A DNA stretch of 33,494 bases from Longimicrobiales bacterium (lineage in GTDB: Bacteria; Gemmatimonadota; Gemmatimonadetes; Longimicrobiales; Gaopeijiaceae): NCBI GenBank assembly GCA_028280525.1, contig JANQLR010000159.1, positions 1-33,494 of the forward strand, in the 5' to 3' direction. A program made the translations under genes and the position numbers. Positions 17,527-26,298 of this stretch are shown here, in pieces. Each line of letters opens with the position of its first letter. Position 1 is the stretch's first letter. A model generated the notes under the pieces. It had not been told where the DNA came from and did no database searches. It saw only the letters and a program-made list of their open reading frames with translations.

Positions 17527-18580
17527 CGCCGAGCCGGTCGCCCGGAGCTCGCGGCGCGTTCCCGGGGGACCGCGACGACGCGGAGGCGGACCCCTCCTCC
17601 TCCTGCTGGTCATCGCCGGGGTGCTGGGCGTCGACGCACGACCCGTGGAGGCCCAGCTCCTCGCCTCCGGAGTCGCGCGGGGCCCCTTCCAGTCGATGGA
17701 GCGGAGCCCCGTCTACCGCGCCTCGCACACGCCGTCGGCGCAGCCGGGGGAGGTCACCTCCGCCGGGCGCGTCGAGGTCGGGTTCGCGACGACCTACTCG
17801 AACATCTTCGAGTGGGTGGACCGCCCGGGCCTCCAGCACTGGCTCGATACGGAGCGGTGGATCAACCAGGTCGACCTGCGCTGGGGGGTCGCGGAGGGGT
17901 GGGAGGCCGGGGCCCGACTCTCTACCCGAACCGACTGGGGCGGCTTTCTGGACGGGCTCATTCAGTGGTGGCACCACCGCCTGGGGCTGCCGAACGGCGA
18001 TCGCGAGCAGGTCGACGACTACCTCTTCAACGCCTCGATCGAGCGCGAGGGGGAGGCGATCTTCGAGCAGACGTCGGGCACGCGGCTCGAGGACCCGGTC
18101 GTCTTCGTGGGTCGTCAGCTCTTCGCGTCTCCGGAACGTTCCCTCGCGCTGCGCGCCTCGGCGAAGCTCCCGGTGGGGAGTTCGGGGACCCACTCCGGGA
18201 ACGCCGACGTCTCGGTGCAGCTGGACGGACGCCGCTCCTGGACCCGCTGGCACGCCTACGCGGGGCTCGGGTGGACGACGGTCCGGCTCCAGCCCTCCCT
18301 CGAGCCCTTCTCGACGGGCGGGGCGTGGGTCGGCCACCTCTCCGTCGAGCGCGAGACGGGTCCGATCGACGTTCAGCTCCAGTTCCAGGGAGGGAGTGCC
18401 TACCTGGAGGGCGTCGGCGACCGGGAGCTCGATCGCTTCCCGCTGAACTTCGGTGTGGGCGCGAGCTTCGACCTGGCGGGGTGGCGCTGGGAGGCGGTCT
18501 TCGTGGAGGACATCCGCCCGAACTCCCCGTCCGTCGATTTCACCCTGGACATCCGGCTGCGGCGCGCCTTCGGCGGGTGA
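17516..18580 (+). CDS. DUF3187-type outer-membrane beta-barrel protein
   Basis: This 354-residue protein starts from the GTG at 17516, which follows GAGGG and overlaps the old-yellow-enzyme stop by 11 bases. The first ~42 residues are basic then hydrophobic (PLLLLLVIAGVLGV) and end at ARPVEAQ, a signal peptide with a long n-region. The mature part starts LLASGVARGPFQSME and is full of alternating aromatic strands, closing with FTLDIRLRRAF. This fits the DUF3187 family of predicted barrels; function unknown. WRVEA-like and NIFEWVDR motifs occur early. It converges on the M16 peptidase gene, 66 bases away. Confidence 0.65.
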   Translation: MRRSAEPVARSSRRVPGGPRRRGGGPLLLLLVIAGVLGVDARPVEAQLLASGVARGPFQSMERSPVYRASHTPSAQPGEVTSAGRVEVGFATTYSNIFEWVDRPGLQHWLDTERWINQVDLRWGVAEGWEAGARLSTRTDWGGFLDGLIQWWHHRLGLPNGDREQVDDYLFNASIEREGEAIFEQTSGTRLEDPVVFVGRQLFASPERSLALRASAKLPVGSSGTHSGNADVSVQLDGRRSWTRWHAYAGLGWTTVRLQPSLEPFSTGGAWVGHLSVERETGPIDVQLQFQGGSAYLEGVGDRELDRFPLNFGVGASFDLAGWRWEAVFVEDIRPNSPSVDFTLDIRLRRAFGG

Positions 18581-18646
18581 GGGCGAGCCGGGTGCGCCCG
18601 AGCCGAAGGCCGAAGGCGCCGCGGCCGCCGCTGGAGGGGACCGGCC

Positions 18647-21460
18647 TCAGCCGACGGGCCTCTCCGGCAGCAGGGTGACGATCACGAGGTTCTCCGTGCC
18701 CAGGTAGAGCCGGGCGTCCGCCTGGACGTTCTCCACCGTGATCTCGTCGAGACGGCCGTCATCGACCAGGAAGGCCGGGTCCTCCCCGGACTCGATCGCA
18801 TAGCGGAGCTGGCTCGCCCACCAGCCGTTGCTCTCCCGGCTCGTTTCGTTCCCCCGGCGCTCCCCTTCGACCGCCTTCTGCACGTCGAGGTCGGTCGGCC
18901 CCTCCGTCTGCAGGCGCTCGATCTCGGCGAAGACGGCGGCCCGCAGCTCCTCGGCCCGCTCCGGGTCCGCCCCGAACTGGATTGCGATCGAGAAGGTCTC
19001 GTCCGGCACCTTCTCGTACGAGGCGTTGACCCCGACGCTGTACGTGCCGCCGAGCTCCTCGCGGAGCGTCTCCCGCAGGCGGACCTGGAGGATCTCGGCC
19101 ATCGAGCGGATGCGGAGGCGGTTCAGGGCGGTGTACTCGAAGTCGCCGGTGAAGACCATGACGGTCTGCGACTGGGGCTCGACCCCCTTGAGCACCGTCT
19201 TCTCGACCCGACCCTCCGGCGGATCGATCCCGAGATCGCGCCAGCTCTCCTCGCCCTCCACATCGGGGAGCGCGGCGAGCCACTGCTCGACCCAGGGTCG
19301 CATCTCGTCCAGCTCGAACGCGCCCACGAAGACGAAGTCGAAGTCGCCGCCGTCCGCGAAGCGCTCCCGGTAGAAGGAGACCATCTCCTCGATCTGGAGC
19401 GCCTCGATCTCCTCCACGGTCGGGGTGGCGGACCAGACGCTCCCGCTCGAGAGCGTCGTCGTCAGCGTATCGATCAGGTTCGCCTGAGGACTCGCCCCCC
19501 GGTTCGAGAGGACCGCGCCGAACTGCTGCTTGAGCGCGGCGACGGCGTTGTCGTCGACTCGCGGGGCCGTGAAGCGGAGCCAGATGAGCTCGAAGAGCGC
19601 GTCCAGGTCCTTCCGCGACGCCTGTCCGGAGAGGACCTCCCGCGTCTCGGCGATCGAGGGCGAGACGCTCGCGGAGCGGCCGGCGAGCACCTTCTGGAGA
19701 TCGATCGCGGAGAACTCTCCGACGCCGCCCTGGGTGACGAAGGCCGTCGCATTGGTGGCCAGAACCGCCTCCGACTCGTCCGCGAGCGAGTAGCCGCCCG
19801 GCGAGGTGGCCCGGAAGACGACCTCGTCGTCCTTGTAGTCGGTCGGCTTCAGCCAGACGCGCGCGCCGTTGGAGAGCGTCCACCCCGTCAGGTCGACCGA
19901 CTCGATGTAGATCTCCTCGACGATCGACCCCGGGGTGGGCGGCTCCGCCACCAGCGCCTCCGCCACCACGTCGTCGACGTACGGTTCGATCTCCGCCGCG
20001 GCGACCCGGGCGAGGGTGTTCTCCAGCGCCTCCTGCGTGGGCAGCTCGACCCCTTCCTTCTCCGGTCCCGCCGCGAGGACCACCCGGTTGGTCGAGGCGA
20101 GGTTGGCCTCGGCGACGCGGGTCACGTCGTCGAGGGTGATGGTGGGCACGAGTCCCTGCGCCGCCTGATAGCCGAGCTCGGGGGAGAGGACGACCTCGCC
20201 GGTGAGGAAGTGGTTCACGTAGCGCGACGCCAGCGCGGCCGACGGCTGGTTCTCCCGCTCGTCGTACTGCCGCTCCCAGGCGCGCAGGAGGTCCGCCTTC
20301 TCGCGGGCCAGCTCCCCCTCGGTGAATCCGTGGCGCGCCGCGCGCTCCATCTCGGTCAGCAGCGCCTCGAAGGCGCGCTCGTGTCCGGTCTCCGTGACCC
20401 CCGCGCCCATCTGCCAGAGGCGGGAGGTGCGCACGAACGATCCACGGCTCGTACCTGCGCCCAGGAAGGGCGGGTCCGCCTCCTGCGCGAGCTCCTGCAG
20501 CCGGGTGTTGAGCATCCCGTTCACCAGCTGGTCGATGATCGACTCGCGCAGCTCCGCCACCGTCGTGGTCGGCGCCGGCTCCTGCATGGAGAGGACCACG
20601 ATCTGCCCCTGCGGCATCTCCGGGTCGGTCACCAGGGAGAAGTAGGTGTCCGTGTGGTCCGGGACGTGGAAGTAGGGCCGTTCGAGCGGCGTCGTCGGCG
20701 CCGGAATCCGGCCGAAACGATCCCGGATCAGGCTCTCGATCTCCGCCGGATCGAAGTCGCCGACGGCCACCACCGCCATCAGGTCCGGGCGATACCAGTC
20801 GGCGTAGAAGCGCTCGATCTCCTCCTGGGGGAAGCTCTCGAGGATCTCGGGATCGCCGATGGGAAGCCGGTCGGCGTAGCGCGAACCGGAGAAGACCACG
20901 GGAAGCTGCTGGTCCTGGATGCGGGCGCCAGCCCCGCGCCCGAGCCGCCACTCCTCGATGACCACCCCGCGCTCCGCATCGACCTCGGCGGGGTCCAGGG
21001 TGATCTGGTGCGCCCACTCCTCGAGGATCTGGAATCCGGTGGAGAGCATCTCGGCGTCGTCGGTCGGCACGCGAAGGATGTAGACCGTCTCGTCGAAGCT
21101 CGTGTACGCGTTGATCGACGGACCGAAGGCCATCCCGATCGACTCGAGGTAGTCGACGAGCTCCTGCTTCTCGAAGCTCGCGGTCCCGTTGAAGGCCATG
21201 TGCTCCAGGAGGTGCGCGAGCCCCTGCTGGCCGTCCTCCTCCAGGACGGAGCCCACATTGACGACCAGGCGGAGCTCCGCCCGATTCTCCGGGCGGGAGT
21301 TCTGCTGCACGTAGTAGCGGAGGCCATTGTCGAGCTCCCCCTGCACGACCGCCTCCGTCATGGGGAGGGGCGGGTCCTGTCCGGCGACCGGAGCGGAGAG
21401 GGGGAGGAGGAGGACGGCGGCGAGAGCGAGGCTTCGGAGTCGAACGGGATTCGGCAGCAT
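18647..21460 (-). CDS. Secreted M16 (pitrilysin-family) zinc peptidase, double-length
   Basis: This 937-residue protein starts from ATG 21458-21460. A signal peptide (LALAAVLLLPLSAPVAGQ) sends it to the periplasm. Residues ~35-470 form the active M16 half, with the inverted zinc motif HLLEH (83-87) and Glu163/Glu170 in DAERGVVIEEW as the distal ligand region. A second M16-like half (~520-930) lacks HxxEH, and its R/Y-type segments contact substrate in family members. One chain carrying both halves is the pitrilysin layout rather than the two-gene processing-peptidase layout. Likely role: clearance of peptides or misfolded outer-membrane polypeptides. It is monocistronic and divergent from the SRP RNA-dnaX locus. 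Confidence 0.92.
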   Translation of the reverse strand: MLPNPVRLRSLALAAVLLLPLSAPVAGQDPPLPMTEAVVQGELDNGLRYYVQQNSRPENRAELRLVVNVGSVLEEDGQQGLAHLLEHMAFNGTASFEKQELVDYLESIGMAFGPSINAYTSFDETVYILRVPTDDAEMLSTGFQILEEWAHQITLDPAEVDAERGVVIEEWRLGRGAGARIQDQQLPVVFSGSRYADRLPIGDPEILESFPQEEIERFYADWYRPDLMAVVAVGDFDPAEIESLIRDRFGRIPAPTTPLERPYFHVPDHTDTYFSLVTDPEMPQGQIVVLSMQEPAPTTTVAELRESIIDQLVNGMLNTRLQELAQEADPPFLGAGTSRGSFVRTSRLWQMGAGVTETGHERAFEALLTEMERAARHGFTEGELAREKADLLRAWERQYDERENQPSAALASRYVNHFLTGEVVLSPELGYQAAQGLVPTITLDDVTRVAEANLASTNRVVLAAGPEKEGVELPTQEALENTLARVAAAEIEPYVDDVVAEALVAEPPTPGSIVEEIYIESVDLTGWTLSNGARVWLKPTDYKDDEVVFRATSPGGYSLADESEAVLATNATAFVTQGGVGEFSAIDLQKVLAGRSASVSPSIAETREVLSGQASRKDLDALFELIWLRFTAPRVDDNAVAALKQQFGAVLSNRGASPQANLIDTLTTTLSSGSVWSATPTVEEIEALQIEEMVSFYRERFADGGDFDFVFVGAFELDEMRPWVEQWLAALPDVEGEESWRDLGIDPPEGRVEKTVLKGVEPQSQTVMVFTGDFEYTALNRLRIRSMAEILQVRLRETLREELGGTYSVGVNASYEKVPDETFSIAIQFGADPERAEELRAAVFAEIERLQTEGPTDLDVQKAVEGERRGNETSRESNGWWASQLRYAIESGEDPAFLVDDGRLDEITVENVQADARLYLGTENLVIVTLLPERPVG

Positions 21461-21671
21461 CGGGGTCCAGTCGTGCGAGGGCGGTCGTCCCGCGAGGTTG
21501 CCACGGGACCGGGTCGGACGGGAAGAGATACGCCTACGTGCGTACTCAACTTCAGCGGTCGAAGTGCCGATACACTCCACTGCCGGCGCTATCGCCCCGT
21601 CGCGGATCAACCTCGCAGACGCACAACCGTTCCAGCACAGTCCGGCGAACGTGCGCGGAGCCCGGCCCTGG

Positions 21672-21704
21672 AACCCCCGTCCTCGACCCTTCGAGGCGGG
21701 GGTT
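21672..21704 (+). terminator. Strong hairpin upstream of the SRP RNA promoter
   Basis: AACCCCCG, a bulged T and CCTCGA pair with TCGAGG, C and GGGGGTT around a CCCT loop, giving 14 pairs, and TTTCG follows on the plus strand. It sits 18 bases before the -35 box of the SRP RNA. No plus-strand gene lies between it and the divergent M16 gene, so it either ends an unseen short RNA or insulates the SRP promoter. Confidence 0.5.
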
Positions 21705-21721
21705 TCGTGCGTGGGGGCCCG

Positions 21722-21750
21722 TTGACCCCGTCCGGGGGTTCGGGCATGTT
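21722..21750 (+). promoter_or_regulatory. Sigma-70-type promoter of the SRP RNA gene
   Basis: TTGACC (21722-21727) is followed by a 17-base spacer and CATGTT (21745-21750). The RNA's paired 5' end at 21756 lies six bases after the -10 box. The -35 is near consensus and the -10 is weak, as often in GC-rich genomes. Confidence 0.6.
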
Positions 21751-21755
21751 CGGAG

Positions 21756-21855
21756 GTGCCCCAGGTCCGCAGGGCGGAAGCCCGCCAACCCCGTCAGGAC
21801 CTCGCCGGTAGCAGCGGTACGTGTGGTGACTGCAGCTGCGGGTAGCCTGGGGCAC
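21756..21855 (+). ncRNA. ffs: Small signal recognition particle RNA (4.5S type)
   Basis: The 100-nt RNA is closed by a perfect terminal helix (GTGCCCCAGG with CCTGGGGCAC). An inner helix CCGCAG/CTGCGG follows, and the conserved domain has GTCAGG on one side and AGCAGC on the other of the Ffh-binding internal loop. The apical part reads ACC-TCGCC-GGT, not the common GGAA tetraloop. A T7 tract (21856-21862) directly follows. The terminal helix therefore doubles as an intrinsic terminator stem. The RNA binds Ffh and targets membrane proteins. Position just before dnaX-ybaB-recR is the same order as scr-dnaX-yaaK-recR in Bacillus, which supports the call. Confidence 0.85.
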
Positions 21856-21862
21856 TTTTTTT
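21856..21862 (+). terminator. T tract terminating the SRP RNA
   Basis: Seven consecutive T residues follow the 10-bp closing helix of the SRP RNA, the classic intrinsic terminator arrangement. The dnaX ATG is only 18 bases further on, so dnaX expression depends on read-through or on a start inside this region. Confidence 0.7.
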
Positions 21863-21879
21863 CTCCCCCCCGGTCGTCG

Positions 21880-23583
21880 ATGTCGCACCAGGCTCTGGCA
21901 CGGAAGTACCGCCCTCGCGCCTTCTCCGAGGTGGCGACTCAGGAGCACGTCTCGGAGACGCTGCGACGCGCGGTGGCCGGGGACCGGGTCGCCCACGCCT
22001 ACCTCTTCTGCGGTCCGCGCGGCGTCGGCAAGACGACACTCGCCCGCGTTCTGGCGATGGCGCTCAACTGTCCGGACCGGACCGAGGACGGCGAACCGTG
22101 TGGGGTGTGCGACTCGTGCACGCGCATCTGGTCCGGGAACACCGCCCTCGACGTGGTGGAGATCGACGCCGCCTCGAACCGCGGCGTCGACGATGCGCGC
22201 GACCTGCGCGAGCGTGCGATGTACGCCCCGTCCGAGGAGGGCCGCTACAAGGTCTACATCGTCGACGAGGCGCACATGCTCACCCGGGAAGCGTGGAACG
22301 CCCTCCTCAAGATCCTGGAGGAGCCGCCCCCCCGGGTCATCTTCGTCTTCGCGACGACCGAGCCGCAGAAGATCCAGCAGTCCGCCGCGCCGATCCTCTC
22401 CCGCTGTCAGCGCTTCGACTTCCGGCGGATCGGGGTCAGCGACATCGCCGGTCGCCTCGGGGAGGTCCTCTCCCGCGAGGGTACGTCGGCGCCCGAGGAC
22501 GCCCTCGTGACCCTCGCGCGGAAGGCGGACGGGGGGATGCGCGACGGCCTCTCCCTCCTCGATCAGGTGCTCTCCCTCTCCGGGGGCGAGATCGACGCGG
22601 AGGCGGTCCGGCGCGTCCTGGGCCTCGTGGCGGAGGAGCGCTACCTCCAGCTCTTCGCGATCCTGACGGAGGGCCGGCACGGCGAGGTCTTCGCCTTCGT
22701 GCAGGAGCTCCTGGACGAAGGGTACGACCTCGTCGAGTTCTACCACGGCCTGGTCGACGCGCTGCGGATGCTCCTGCGCATCCGCCTCTCGCCCGACGCC
22801 GAGATCCCCGAGATGCCGGGTCATCTGCGGGACGACTTCATCCGCGCCGTGGAGGGGCTGCAGCCCGGCGATCTGGTCCGGATGCTGAGCATGGCCTCGG
22901 AGCTCGAGGCGACCGGGAGTCTGCGCCGGAGCGGGCACCCGCGCTTCCTCCTCGAGATGCTCCTCCTTCGGCTGAGCTACCTCGACCGGACCGTGGAGCT
23001 TCGCGAGCTCCTCGAGGGGCTCGGAGGTGCCGCCCCCGGGGACCCTCTACGGGCGCCGGGTAGCCCGGCGCCGACTCCGCCCGCATCCCGGCAGCCCGAG
23101 ACGAGCCGGCCGCATGCGGAGGCCACGCCCACGGCGACTCCCCCGCCGGACGACGCAGACCCAGCCGAGCCCGATCCCGAGGCAGTCATCGCCGCGGCGA
23201 CCGTCCCCCAGCCGCCCTTCGAGTCGCTGGACCAGGCGTGGGGGTGGCTCACCGCCGGGCCCGGCCGGATCGGCGGTGGGCTGGGTACGCTCCTCGCCGG
23301 CGCTCGGGTGTCGGAGCCCGAATCCGCCCACGTCCGGGTCGAGATCGGTCCGCCCGCTCTCGACCGCTTGCACGAGCCGGAGGTGCACGCGTCGCTCGAA
23401 GCGGCGGTGTCGAAGGGGCTGGGGCGCTCGGTGCGGGTTTCGATCGTCCCGCCCGGCGGCGGGGACGGGGGTGCCCGCATGACGCAGGAAGACGTGCAGA
23501 AGGGCCGCCTCCGGGAGCTGATCCGCGAGGAACCGCTCCTCGAGGTGGCGGTACAAGAACTCGACCTCGAACTCCTCGAGTAG
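21880..23583 (+). CDS. dnaX: DNA polymerase III subunit gamma/tau
   Basis: This 567-residue AAA+ clamp-loader ATPase starts at ATG 21880 with ALARKYRPRAFSEV, the usual DnaX beginning. Walker A GPRGVGKT is at 45-52. Zinc cysteines are Cys64, Cys74, Cys77 and Cys80. DEAH is at 129-132, and FATTEPQKI and the SRC motif follow. A clamp-loader lid and collar extend to ~385. A proline/alanine/glutamate-rich linker (~390-440) and a short tau-like C-terminal domain complete it. No A-rich slippery sequence for making a short gamma form is apparent. The start has no Shine-Dalgarno; the leader is pyrimidine-rich (TCTCCCCCCC) because the SRP terminator lies directly ahead. ybaB and recR follow. Confidence 0.95.
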   Translation: MSHQALARKYRPRAFSEVATQEHVSETLRRAVAGDRVAHAYLFCGPRGVGKTTLARVLAMALNCPDRTEDGEPCGVCDSCTRIWSGNTALDVVEIDAASNRGVDDARDLRERAMYAPSEEGRYKVYIVDEAHMLTREAWNALLKILEEPPPRVIFVFATTEPQKIQQSAAPILSRCQRFDFRRIGVSDIAGRLGEVLSREGTSAPEDALVTLARKADGGMRDGLSLLDQVLSLSGGEIDAEAVRRVLGLVAEERYLQLFAILTEGRHGEVFAFVQELLDEGYDLVEFYHGLVDALRMLLRIRLSPDAEIPEMPGHLRDDFIRAVEGLQPGDLVRMLSMASELEATGSLRRSGHPRFLLEMLLLRLSYLDRTVELRELLEGLGGAAPGDPLRAPGSPAPTPPASRQPETSRPHAEATPTATPPPDDADPAEPDPEAVIAAATVPQPPFESLDQAWGWLTAGPGRIGGGLGTLLAGARVSEPESAHVRVEIGPPALDRLHEPEVHASLEAAVSKGLGRSVRVSIVPPGGGDGGARMTQEDVQKGRLRELIREEPLLEVAVQELDLELLE

Positions 23584-23613
23584 ACGGCCCGATCGGGGCC
23601 CGGAAGGACCGGA

Positions 23614-23937
23614 ATGACCGACCTGAAGCAGCTCATGCAGATGGGGCAGCAGCTCCAGCAGCGCATGTCGAAGATGCAGGAAGACCTTCAGCACCAGACC
23701 GTTACGGCCACCGCCGGCGGCGGGATGGTCACGGCCACGGCCGATGGGAAGGGCGACCTGAAGGAGATCAAGCTCGACCCCACCTGCGTCGACCCGCGCG
23801 ACGTCGAGATGCTCGAGGATCTGATCCTGGCCGCGGTGACGCAGGCGCAGCAGAAGTCCCGCGAGCTGATGGAGTCCGAGATGAAGAAGGCAGCGGGCGG
23901 ACTGCCGATGGGAGGCCTCCCCGGCCTCTTCGGCTGA
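23614..23937 (+). CDS. ybaB: YbaB/EbfC-family nucleoid-associated protein
   Basis: This 107-residue protein has GGAAGGA before its ATG. The N-terminus is methionine/glutamine-rich and helical (LMQMGQQLQQRMSKMQEDL). The middle shows the YbaB core: TATAGGGMVTATADGKGDLKEIKLDP, here split by TADGK. A C-terminal helix ends in a glycine-rich GGLPMGGLPGLFG tail. Family members are DNA-binding dimers with a tweezer shape. Its place between dnaX and recR is conserved across bacteria. The next gene begins directly at the base after its stop. Confidence 0.93.
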   Translation: MTDLKQLMQMGQQLQQRMSKMQEDLQHQTVTATAGGGMVTATADGKGDLKEIKLDPTCVDPRDVEMLEDLILAAVTQAQQKSRELMESEMKKAAGGLPMGGLPGLFG

Positions 23938-24531
23938 GTGTCGGTCATCGACCAGCTCACCCGGGAGTTCTCCAGGCTCCCGGGGGTCGGGCCGAAGACG
24001 GCTCTCCGCCTGGTCCACCATCTCATGAAGGGGTCGCCCGACGATGCCCGTCGCCTCGCCGGGGCGATTCGGGAGGTGGCGGACCGCATCCGGCCCTGCG
24101 CCGAGTGCGGGAACTTCTCGGAAAACGAGCGGTGCGCGGTCTGCCTGGATGCGCGCCGGGACCCGGCGGTCCTCTGCATCGTGGAGGAGGCGTACGAGGT
24201 CGGGGCCGTCGAGCGCACCGGCTCCTTCCGGGGTCGCTACCACGTCCTCGGCGGGCACCTGTCGCCGCTCGACGGGATCGGACCGGACGAACTGCGCATC
24301 CCGGCGCTGGAGCGACGACTCGACGGAGCGGGCGGCGGCGTGCGGGAGGTCATCCTCGCGACGAGCGCCGGGATGGAGGGCGAGGCGACCGCGGTCTACC
24401 TGGAGGGACTCCTGCGACCGCGGGGGATCCGGGTGACGCGGCTCGCTCGAGGGATCCCGGTGGGGTCGGATCTGGAGTATGTTGATGGAAGTACGCTCGC
24501 CGAGGCGCTGGCGGGCCGACGAGAGATGTAG
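23938..24531 (+). CDS. recR: Recombination protein RecR
   Basis: This 197-residue protein starts with GTG abutting the ybaB stop (TGAGTG), which implies coupled translation. The N-terminal helix-hairpin-helix (LPGVGPKTALRLVHHL) binds DNA. A C4 zinc finger uses Cys54, Cys57, Cys66 and Cys69. A Toprim domain (~78-175) includes VLCIVEEAYEVGAVERTG and the YHVLGGHLSPLDGIGPDEL block, typical of RecR. The C-terminal Walker-like segment (TRLARGIPVGSDLEYVDGSTL) is complete. RecR works with RecO and RecF to load RecA on gapped DNA. The length is normal. Confidence 0.96.
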   Translation: MSVIDQLTREFSRLPGVGPKTALRLVHHLMKGSPDDARRLAGAIREVADRIRPCAECGNFSENERCAVCLDARRDPAVLCIVEEAYEVGAVERTGSFRGRYHVLGGHLSPLDGIGPDELRIPALERRLDGAGGGVREVILATSAGMEGEATAVYLEGLLRPRGIRVTRLARGIPVGSDLEYVDGSTLAEALAGRREM

Positions 24532-24550
24532 CGCGAGTCTGGAGCGGCCG

Positions 24551-24865
24551 ATGGATCGGAGATGGAAGATCGCGGGGATCACCCTCCTCGCCGCAGGTGC
24601 GGCGGGCGCGGTCGCCGCGTGGATCGTGCGTGATCAGGTCGAGCGACGGGGGAGGGACCTCTTCTCCCCTCACGTGCTGCGGCGCCTCGCCGCGCTCGCG
24701 CACCTGGACCGGCTCCCGGCCTCGGTCGACCACGTGACCCTTCTGCGCGACTTCATCGCGTGGGAACCCCGCAGCCTGCTGCGCAATCGCGCCCGCACCA
24801 TCCTCGATCGGATGGCGGAGGAGCTCGAATCGTCGGCGGACGGCCCTTCGCTCAGCATCGGCTGA
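24551..24865 (+). CDS. Small membrane-anchored protein behind recR
   Basis: This 104-residue protein starts from the ATG at 24551, 20 bases after the recR stop; in-frame sequence before it overlaps recR. One transmembrane helix (KIAGITLLAAGAAGAVAAWIV) is followed by a mostly helical cytoplasmic or periplasmic part (HVLRRLAALAHLDRLPASVD, RNRARTILDRMAEELES). I do not recognise a family; similar helical parts act as interaction surfaces. Co-transcription with recR is likely from spacing. A ~200-base gap follows with no clear gene. Confidence 0.55.
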   Translation: MDRRWKIAGITLLAAGAAGAVAAWIVRDQVERRGRDLFSPHVLRRLAALAHLDRLPASVDHVTLLRDFIAWEPRSLLRNRARTILDRMAEELESSADGPSLSIG

Positions 24866-25066
24866 GTCGAGTCCCGGAAACGACTTGCCCGATTCGACCC
24901 CGCTCCCGACTTTAGCCGCTGCCCGCAGGGAGGGCGTTCCGGAATCCGATCGCCGGGACCGACCCGACCCTCCATCGCTCGAGGATCGATTGAGTCTCCG
25001 ACTGCAGCGGACATCCAGGCCTGAAGCCGCATCCGCGCGCGTCGTCCACGAGGAGGTGAACGCCTC

Positions 25067-25645
25067 GTGTCGATGATCAACTACGCGTCCCGCGAGATCA
25101 ACTGCAAAGTGGTCTACTACGGGACGGGACTCGGCGGGAAGACTACGAACCTCGAGCACATCTACTCCCGGGTGAATCCGGACACCAAGGGGAAGATGAT
25201 CTCGCTCGCCACGGAGACGGAGCGGACGCTCTTCTTCGACTTCCTCCCGATCGATCTCGGCGAGATCCGCGGCTTCAAGACGCGCTTCCACCTCTACACC
25301 GTCCCCGGGCAGGTCTACTACAACGCCTCGCGGCGCCTCATCCTCAAGGGTGTGGACGGGATCGTCTTCGTGGCGGACTCGCAGCGGGAGCGCGCGGAGG
25401 CGAACATCGAGGCGATGCACAACCTGTACGAGAATCTGGAGTCGTACGGTTACGACCTCGCCACGCTCCCCTTCGTCATCCAGTACAACAAGCGGGATCT
25501 CTCGAACGCGATGAGCGTCGAGGAGATCCGTGCTCAGCTGAATCCGATGGGCGTACCCGACTTCGAAGGCGTGGCCATCGAGGGGAAGGGTGTGTTCGAG
25601 ACCCTCACCGCCGTCAGCAAGCTGGTCGTCAAGGCGCTCAGCTGA
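25067..25645 (+). CDS. mglA: MglA-like Ras-family GTPase
   Basis: This 192-residue small GTPase starts with GTG at 25067, eight bases after GAGGAGGTG; the ATG two codons later is worse spaced. G1 is GTGLGGKT (19-26), the switch segment carries TVPGQ (78-82), and NKRD (141-144) specifies guanine. [15 protein letters not shown] matches MglA closely. MglA sets the leading pole in Myxococcus and related polarity or motility systems, normally switched by the roadblock protein MglB. No mglB neighbours it here. It begins a tight plus-strand run with pgsA, cinA, the hydrolase, grpE and dnaJ. The role in this organism is unknown. Confidence 0.9.
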   Translation: MSMINYASREINCKVVYYGTGLGGKTTNLEHIYSRVNPDTKGKMISLATETERTLFFDFLPIDLGEIRGFKTRFHLYTVPGQVYYNASRRLILKGVDGIVFVADSQRERAEANIEAMHNLYENLESYGYDLATLPFVIQYNKRDLSNAMSVEEIRAQLNPMGVPDFEGVAIEGKGVFETLTAVSKLVVKALS

Positions 25646-25656
25646 GCCCCGCTCGG

Positions 25657-26298
25657 ATGTCCGAACAGAGCTGGACCCTTCCCAACACGATCACCGTCGC
25701 ACGGATCGTGGCCTGCCCACTCGTGGCGTGGCTCGCCCTCTCCACCGGCACGACGGCGCTCTTCGCGGCCTTCGTCCTCTTCCTGGCTGCGGCGCTCTCC
25801 GACCTGTGGGACGGCTGGCTCGCGCGGAAGTACGACCTGATCACCGATGTCGGCAAGCTCCTCGATCCGCTCGCCGACAAGCTCCTCCTCGCCTCCACGC
25901 TCATCCCCATCTACATCATCTCCCACCGCCCGGGAGAGGTGAACGACGTGCCCTTCTGGGGGCCGCTCCCGCTCTGGGTCCTCGTCGTGATCTTCGCGCG
26001 CGAGCTTGGCATCACCCTCTTCCGCTCGTGGGCCACGCGGCGCGGCGTCGTGATCGCGGCGGGGACGTCGGGCAAGCACAAGGCGCTCGTGCAGAACCTC
26101 TTCGTCGGCGGGCTCCTCCTCTGGTACGCGGTCGCCCAGTGGGGGGCGGACCTCGGCTTCGACGGGGTGCTCTGGGGCGGGTGGACCTTCTTCCACCGTC
26201 TCTGGGTCGGGGTGACGCTCCTCGTGGCGCTCGTACTGACGGTCTATTCGGCCCTGGACTACCTCTGGCGGTACCGTTCGATGGTCGTCGGCGCGTGA
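25657..26298 (+). CDS. pgsA: CDP-diacylglycerol-glycerol-3-phosphate phosphatidyltransferase
   Basis: This 213-residue integral membrane enzyme forms phosphatidylglycerol phosphate from CDP-diacylglycerol and glycerol 3-phosphate, the committed step to phosphatidylglycerol. The CDP-alcohol transferase motif is complete: Asp49-x2-Asp52-Gly-x2-Ala-Arg-x8-Gly66-x3-Asp70-x3-Asp74. The N-terminus (TLPNTITVARIVACP) is typical of PgsA. Five or six hydrophobic helices follow. The stop overlaps the cinA GTG (GTGA), so cinA translation is coupled. Confidence 0.93.
   Translation: MSEQSWTLPNTITVARIVACPLVAWLALSTGTTALFAAFVLFLAAALSDLWDGWLARKYDLITDVGKLLDPLADKLLLASTLIPIYIISHRPGEVNDVPFWGPLPLWVLVVIFARELGITLFRSWATRRGVVIAAGTSGKHKALVQNLFVGGLLLWYAVAQWGADLGFDGVLWGGWTFFHRLWVGVTLLVALVLTVYSALDYLWRYRSMVVGA

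Noticed and set aside
18759-21017. A second long frame within the M16 peptidase on the same strand
   Set aside because: Its sequence is Arg/Gly-rich without signatures, and the M16 frame has HLLEH, signal peptide and full length.
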